28,797 nt of DNA from WACF01 sp040880205 (GTDB lineage: Bacteria > Pseudomonadota > Gammaproteobacteria > Pseudomonadales > Cellvibrionaceae). The first letter of the stretch is position 1; every line of letters starts with the position of its first letter. Shown here one piece after another: positions 24,855 to 28,797 of this stretch. The stretch spans positions 1-28,797 of the forward strand of contig JBBDIU010000070.1 of NCBI GenBank assembly GCA_040880205.1, given 5' to 3'. A program made the position numbers and the translations under genes. The notes under the pieces are model-generated. The model did no database searches and had not been told where the DNA came from. It saw only the letters and a list, made by a program, of their open reading frames with translations.

Positions 24855-27206
24855 TCAATCTTCCCTCAGTTTGAAGGCAATGACATAACCGCCTTCCGGA
24901 TCTTCCTCCTCCGGCATCAGGGTTCTGCTGCCGCCGGCACGGTCCCGGCCCCACACGGGTGTGGTGATAACCAGCATCTGCTTTCCGGAGCGAGGCGACA
25001 AATAACTCATGGGCGTGGCTTGCGCGGTAGTGGGCAGACGGAAGTTCCAGACTTCCTTGCCGGACTTCACATCGATGGCGTGCAAGGTGCGATCCATGGT
25101 GCCGCCAATAAAAATCAATCCGCCTTTGGTGACGATGGCACCGGCACTCAAGGGTGTTCCCACCGGTATGGGCAGGCCAAGTTTCAGACCCAGCGGGCCA
25201 CTCTCGTTGGCCGATCCAATGGGCCGCTTCCAAACAAGCTCCTGGGTTTTCAGGTCAATCACCGCCAGAACGCCGTAGGGCGGTTTTAAACAGGGTACTT
25301 CCAGGGGCGACATGAACATCACGGTTGACGCCCCGTAGGGTGTGCCCAACTGTGCCGAGCCGCGGGCGCCTGCCTCCATTTCGGCGCGCGGTATCAGACG
25401 CAGCTGGTTGGCCATGATCATGGGGCTGGCAATCATCAGATGATTGGCCTCGTCCACCGCCACACTGCCCCAGTTGAAACCGCCGGCGTTACCGGGAAAC
25501 TGTAGGGTGAGTTGCGTAGTCGGCGGCGTGAAGTGGCCTTCGTAGCGCATTTTGCGAAACTCGATCCGACACCACAGTTGATCCAGTGGGGTGATGCCCC
25601 ACATGTCCGCCTCGGTCAGATCGTCGCGGAAATGCGGCATACCAATCGAGAACGGTTGGGTGGGCGCGGTCCAGTCTTCCGGCACACCGCCCTGCGGTAC
25701 CGGCCGTTCTTCCACCTCGGCGATGGGCTCGCCGGTGACCCGATTCAGCATGAACACTTCGCCGCGCTTGGTGGGTTGTAGGAGCGCCGGTGTAATACCG
25801 CCATCCTCGTTCGGCAGATCAATCAACACCGGCTGGGACGGCACGTCGTAATCCCAGATGTCGTGGTGCACGGTCTGAAACGACCACTGCACCGAACCGT
25901 CGGTGCCGTCCAGCGCCACCACCGAGCTGGCATATCTTTCCGAAGCCTCCTGGCGATGGGCACCGAAATAGTCCGGCGTTTCATTGCCAGTGGGCGCGTA
26001 CACCCAGCCGCGTTCCTCGTCGACACTAAACAGGCTCCACACGTTGGGCGTGCCACGGGTATAAATTTCCCCTTCGCCCGGCTCGCCGTTGGTGTGCGGG
26101 CGCCCCATGTCCCAGGCCCAGGCGAATTCCCCGGTGACCGCGTCAAAAGCCCGCACCACGCCCGAGGGTTCGTTTACCTCCCGGTTGTCCAACACCCAGC
26201 CACCCACCACCGCATTGCCGCGCACAATGGCCGGCGGCGAAGTGACAAAGTAATAGATGGGCGGCACCGAACCCATTTTATAGGTCAAGTCCACTTGGCC
26301 GTTGTCACCGAAGTTGCGGCAGGATTCGCCGCTGTGCGCATCGATCGCCAGTAAGCGGGCATCGGCCGTGGCGGTTAGAATGCGCTCGGGGCATTCGCCC
26401 TGATAATCCTCCGGCGCCCGATAATAGGATACGGCGCGGCAGGTGGTCGAAAAGTAGCGCACGCGCAGTAACTGTTCCGGGTCCACCTGGGGATCGAAAC
26501 GCCAACGTTCTTCCCCGTTTTCCGCATCGTAGGCAATGACCACGTTGCCGGCACCACACACGTACAACAGGTCATTAACCTGGATCGGGGTGGCCTTGGA
26601 AACGCCACCCACGCCGGTGCGCCTTATCCAGGCGACTTCGAGTTGGGATACTGTCTCGGTGTTGATTTGATCCAGTGGTGAATAGCGCGTACCCGCCACG
26701 GTGTTGCCATAGCTGGGCCAGTCGCCGCGCGCGTTAACCGCTGTCGGCGCGCCAGACGAGCCCGAAACGGGCGCCAAGGCGATGCGCGCATCCAACATGA
26801 CAAGTGCCACCAGAATGACAGCCACGGCGCCTACACCGGACCAGCCCGCCGCACCGCCAATAAGGGGCGGCGGCCGGTTTGCATACAGCGGGCGGCGCGC
26901 CCACGGCGTCAGTAACCACAAACCGATAACCGCCAATGGCAGCACGCGGGGTGCCAGCGCCCACAGATCCAAGCCCACTTCCCAAAAACCCCAGGCCAGG
27001 GTTGCCACCAGCAACCCTCCGTATAATAGCGACCCAAGCGGTTTGCCACGCCACAACAACACGGCACTGGCAGCGAGCGCCAAACCAGCCAACAAATAGT
27101 AGAACGAACCACCCAGGCTGATCAGCCGAATACCGCCAGCAACCAATACCACGGCCAGCACCACCAACAGACAAGCAAAAATGCGCAACGGAATTAATGA
27201 TTTCAT
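24855..27206 (-). CDS. membrane-bound PQQ-dependent dehydrogenase (glucose/quinate/shikimate type)
   Basis: This 783-residue enzyme oxidises a polyol or sugar in the periplasm and gives electrons to ubiquinone. The N-terminal 140 residues form five membrane helices (about 10-28, 32-52, 58-76, 86-100 and 125-142), as in glucose dehydrogenase Gcd. The propeller domain begins with DWPSYGNTVAGTRYSPLDQI. Gcd-like active-site positions are visible: HHDIWDYDVPSQP (catalytic Asp about 452) and PTKRGEVFMLNRVTG (Lys480). There is no vicinal disulfide and no heme motif. It is the first gene of the minus-strand cluster, with a candidate sigma-70 promoter at 27230-27257 and TAAGG 7 bases before the ATG. 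Substrate (glucose, quinate or another polyol) is unresolved. Confidence 0.92.
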   Translation of the reverse strand: MKSLIPLRIFACLLVVLAVVLVAGGIRLISLGGSFYYLLAGLALAASAVLLWRGKPLGSLLYGGLLVATLAWGFWEVGLDLWALAPRVLPLAVIGLWLLTPWARRPLYANRPPPLIGGAAGWSGVGAVAVILVALVMLDARIALAPVSGSSGAPTAVNARGDWPSYGNTVAGTRYSPLDQINTETVSQLEVAWIRRTGVGGVSKATPIQVNDLLYVCGAGNVVIAYDAENGEERWRFDPQVDPEQLLRVRYFSTTCRAVSYYRAPEDYQGECPERILTATADARLLAIDAHSGESCRNFGDNGQVDLTYKMGSVPPIYYFVTSPPAIVRGNAVVGGWVLDNREVNEPSGVVRAFDAVTGEFAWAWDMGRPHTNGEPGEGEIYTRGTPNVWSLFSVDEERGWVYAPTGNETPDYFGAHRQEASERYASSVVALDGTDGSVQWSFQTVHHDIWDYDVPSQPVLIDLPNEDGGITPALLQPTKRGEVFMLNRVTGEPIAEVEERPVPQGGVPEDWTAPTQPFSIGMPHFRDDLTEADMWGITPLDQLWCRIEFRKMRYEGHFTPPTTQLTLQFPGNAGGFNWGSVAVDEANHLMIASPMIMANQLRLIPRAEMEAGARGSAQLGTPYGASTVMFMSPLEVPCLKPPYGVLAVIDLKTQELVWKRPIGSANESGPLGLKLGLPIPVGTPLSAGAIVTKGGLIFIGGTMDRTLHAIDVKSGKEVWNFRLPTTAQATPMSYLSPRSGKQMLVITTPVWGRDRAGGSRTLMPEEEDPEGGYVIAFKLRED

Positions 27207-27654
27207 ATAAGGCCTTACTTATTACCGTGTTCTTATCGTGGGCGCGGTTGGTGTCAACCTAATTCCTATTCAAACTGCTCGTGTCGACATCGCTCATGCC
27301 GAGCGGACGCGGAGTTATATGTATAACAGAAATTCGTTGGCGGCTAAATCAGCTTGAACAAATATTTACAGTTCGGACCAGGCCAAAGAGTCCGATCAGG
27401 TATCGAAAAGAGCAAGTAAGCTGTTGCAATAATTACAGGCCAGCTTTCATATTTCTTCTCCGCTAGCCCTTGATGGCTTGATGCGAGTTCCCTTTGGCAT
27501 ACAAACCGGCGTCCCATGACTGTGATTCACGCGGAGGGAAAGACGTGACCCACAGTGAGGCGATTTGTCCGGGGTATGTGCAAAGCTGGAATAGGACTTG
27601 CTCTACACCAGACAGGAAACAACCAACGACTTGAATGCAAGTTAAGGAGAGTCT
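27207..27654. other. 448-bp divergent regulatory region
   Basis: This gap separates the minus-strand PQQ cluster from the plus-strand outer-membrane gene. It contains the candidate promoter for the PQQ genes (27230-27257), a TCGGAC/GTCCGA hairpin near 27373-27395, and at 27481-27570 a leader-like segment with vague resemblance to a cobalamin riboswitch core. A 61-codon frame at 27281-27466 shows no coding character. Confidence 0.5.
27230..27257 (-). promoter_or_regulatory. candidate sigma-70 promoter for the PQQ cluster
   Basis: On the minus strand TTGACA (27252-27257) and TAAGAA (27230-27235) stand 16 bp apart, about 24 bp upstream of the ATG at 27206. The -35 box is a perfect consensus; the -10 box is weaker. 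Confidence 0.5.
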
Positions 27655-28335
27655 ATGAACATCCGCAATCTGTTTATTGCCAGTTTGGCCATTGCGCCGC
27701 TAAGCGCTTACGGCGTTGACGACCTTAGCTATACCTATTTGGAAGCCGATTTTGTCAACCTGGACATTGATGAGGTAGGCGACAACGATTCCCTGAGCGA
27801 TTTGGACGATGGTAACGGCATTGCCTTCCGCGGCTCCTACGGTTTTGATACCAGCCCCTTCGGCTTCGCCGACAGCTGGTTCATCTTCGCCAACTATTTC
27901 GAGGCCGAATCCGACGTCACGTTTGTCGATGATCTGGGCGTAGTGCGGCCGGCCGACACTGACGTTATCAGGGTTGATCTTGGCGCCGGTGTTGCCGTTC
28001 CATTCAACGACATGTCGCAGCTGGTCTTTCGGCTTGGCTACTCCGACATCGACCTGGATGGCTTCGATTTTGGCGCTAGCGATACAACCTCGATCGGCGA
28101 TTTGAGCGACGACTCGTCCGACGGTTTTTTCCTGGATGGTGCCTGGCGAGGGCAAGTTACGCCAATGATGGAAATCAGCGCGGGGTTGCGCTACACGGAT
28201 ATCGAAGAGACCGACAATATAAGCTTTATCGGTAACGCCCTGTTTGAAATCACACCCAATTGGGGCGTGAATCTTTCCGCCGATGTCGGTGACGAACTGA
28301 CGCTGCTTGGTGTTGGGGCGCGGTTCACCTTTTAG
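27655..28335 (+). CDS. acidic outer-membrane beta-barrel protein
   Basis: The 226-residue product has a signal peptide (MNIRNLFIASLAIAPLSAYG) and then alternating beta-strand segments ending in aromatic residues, with a terminal Phe (VGARFTF) as expected of an outer-membrane barrel. About eight strands can be sketched, so it resembles small OmpA-like or OmpW-sized barrels. It is strikingly acidic: Asp is abundant in the loops (for example DIDEVGDNDSLSDLDDGNG at residues 37-55 and SIGDLSDDSSDG). This suggests divalent-cation binding or a saline habitat. The ATG has a strong ribosome-binding site (AAGGAGAG). It is divergent from the PQQ cluster; a link to it is only positional. Confidence 0.85.
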   Translation: MNIRNLFIASLAIAPLSAYGVDDLSYTYLEADFVNLDIDEVGDNDSLSDLDDGNGIAFRGSYGFDTSPFGFADSWFIFANYFEAESDVTFVDDLGVVRPADTDVIRVDLGAGVAVPFNDMSQLVFRLGYSDIDLDGFDFGASDTTSIGDLSDDSSDGFFLDGAWRGQVTPMMEISAGLRYTDIEETDNISFIGNALFEITPNWGVNLSADVGDELTLLGVGARFTF

Positions 28336-28505
28336 GAGTGCTACCAACTCTGCTCGCAGCACCAACACCCACAATCGACGATGAACAGACTGTGAGCCCG
28401 CAGCCTGTTCATCGCTCGTACTGCGGCCACACATGGAAGCAATTGACGCCCGGCCTCGCGACATTTAGCATTGCGCTCAACTGCCATCATTAAAGCGCGC
28501 TGCCG
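28336..28505. other. intergenic region after the outer-membrane gene
   Basis: This 170-bp gap contains a perfect 10-bp inverted repeat (28379-28388 and 28405-28414) about 45 bp after the stop codon. Otherwise I see nothing in it. Confidence 0.5.
28379..28414 (+). terminator. 10-bp inverted repeat, possible terminator
   Basis: CGATGAACAG and CTGTTCATCG form a perfect stem with a 16-base loop downstream of the outer-membrane gene. No T run follows, so a terminator role is only possible; a palindromic binding site is an alternative. Confidence 0.35.
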
Positions 28506-28688
28506 ATGATTAACCTGATATCCATCCTCGCCCTGCTATTTCTCTCCCTGTTCGTCATTGTGACTTTGCTCGAAAAATATGGGCGCGCCCATTCCAATGA
28601 GGAAATCAACAAGCTAAGCCGCTTCATTATGCCGCTAATCGGAGTGCTGCTTGTTTTGCAGGCAGTCCGCTATTTCTTTCTTGGTTGA
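28506..28688 (+). CDS. small two-helix membrane protein
   Basis: This 60-residue frame encodes two hydrophobic helices (about residues 2-22 and 41-58) separated by a charged segment (EKYGRAHSNEEINKLSRF). The hydrophobic pattern and the charged connector look like a real small inner-membrane protein. No clear ribosome-binding site precedes the ATG, and I do not recognise a family. It starts 170 bp after the outer-membrane gene on the same strand. Confidence 0.5.
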   Translation: MINLISILALLFLSLFVIVTLLEKYGRAHSNEEINKLSRFIMPLIGVLLVLQAVRYFFLG

Positions 28689-28742
28689 CTTCCAGTAGAT
28701 CAGGACGATCTATTTGGAAGCCGGGTAAAATAAGTGGCTTAA

Positions 28743-28795
28743 GGAGCCTCTGAATAATACCAATACGTCTCTGCGTGACCTGAAGCGTTCAGATG
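28743..28795 (+). repeat. 53-bp dispersed repeat, copy 2 (at window end)
   Basis: It shares the 19-base core CTGAATAATACCAATACGT, then CTGCGTG and GTTCAGAT, with 21431-21482, in the same orientation. It begins with GGAGCCT. The similarity may continue beyond the window. Confidence 0.75.
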
Positions 28796-28797
28796 CT

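Noticed and set aside
27281..27466. 61-codon plus-strand frame in the divergent region
   Set aside because: It lacks a ribosome-binding site, hydrophobic or domain pattern, and overlaps likely control sequence.

Overview
The window looks like chromosomal DNA of a gammaproteobacterium. The block mreB-mreC-mreD-maf-rng-yhdP on the minus strand, with gatC-gatA-gatB diverging from it, is a gene order known from Pseudomonas- and Cellvibrio-like gammaproteobacteria. RhlB, CysZ and a PA4642-like small protein fit the same group. A marine Cellvibrionales-type host is my inference; no rRNA or other taxonomic marker is present.

Region 1 (1-9000, minus strand) is core cell-envelope and RNA metabolism: the rod-shape genes mreB, mreC and mreD, then maf, rng (RNase G) and yhdP (AsmA-like lipid-transport protein). 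Seven-base tandem arrays lie just past the last stop codon of each group (1-53 after yhdP, 6347-6467 after mreD). mreC appears to start at an ATT codon. Region 2 (9266-12953, plus strand) encodes the GatCAB amidotransferase and a small conserved protein. Region 3 (12954-13571) has no gene. It holds two related elements of 229 and 106 bp with near-perfect 28-29 bp terminal inverted repeats, in opposite orientation, resembling a MITE or other dispersed palindromic family. Region 4 (13572-18057) has CysZ, converging on a RhlB-type DEAD-box helicase with a very long repeat-rich disordered N-terminus and a Gly/Arg tail, and then a secreted protein with a TonB-like C-terminus. Region 5 (18252-21355) is a TAXI-type TRAP transporter: a lipoprotein-like receptor and a fused 4TM/12TM permease, overlapping by 4 bp.

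Region 6 (21431-28797) looks accessory. On the minus strand lie a membrane-bound PQQ dehydrogenase of the glucose/quinate type, a cytochrome c-PQQ fusion dehydrogenase and a secreted alpha/beta hydrolase. On the plus strand are an acidic outer-membrane beta-barrel protein and a small two-helix membrane protein. A 52-53 bp direct repeat lies at both ends of this region (21431-21482 and 28743-28795). The hydrolase leader carries six 16-bp repeats, and a short reading frame resembling the end of a VOC/glyoxalase gene follows the hydrolase. The two dehydrogenases would oxidise periplasmic alcohols or sugars and pass electrons to quinone or cytochrome c; the hydrolase may act on the same substrate or its product. 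The substrate cannot be read from the sequence, and no PQQ biosynthesis genes are in view.

The strongest candidates for something undescribed are the ATT start of mreC, the inverted-repeat element pair, the heptamer arrays at operon ends, and the repeat-bounded PQQ/hydrolase cluster. I saw no tRNA, rRNA, CRISPR array or intact transposase gene.
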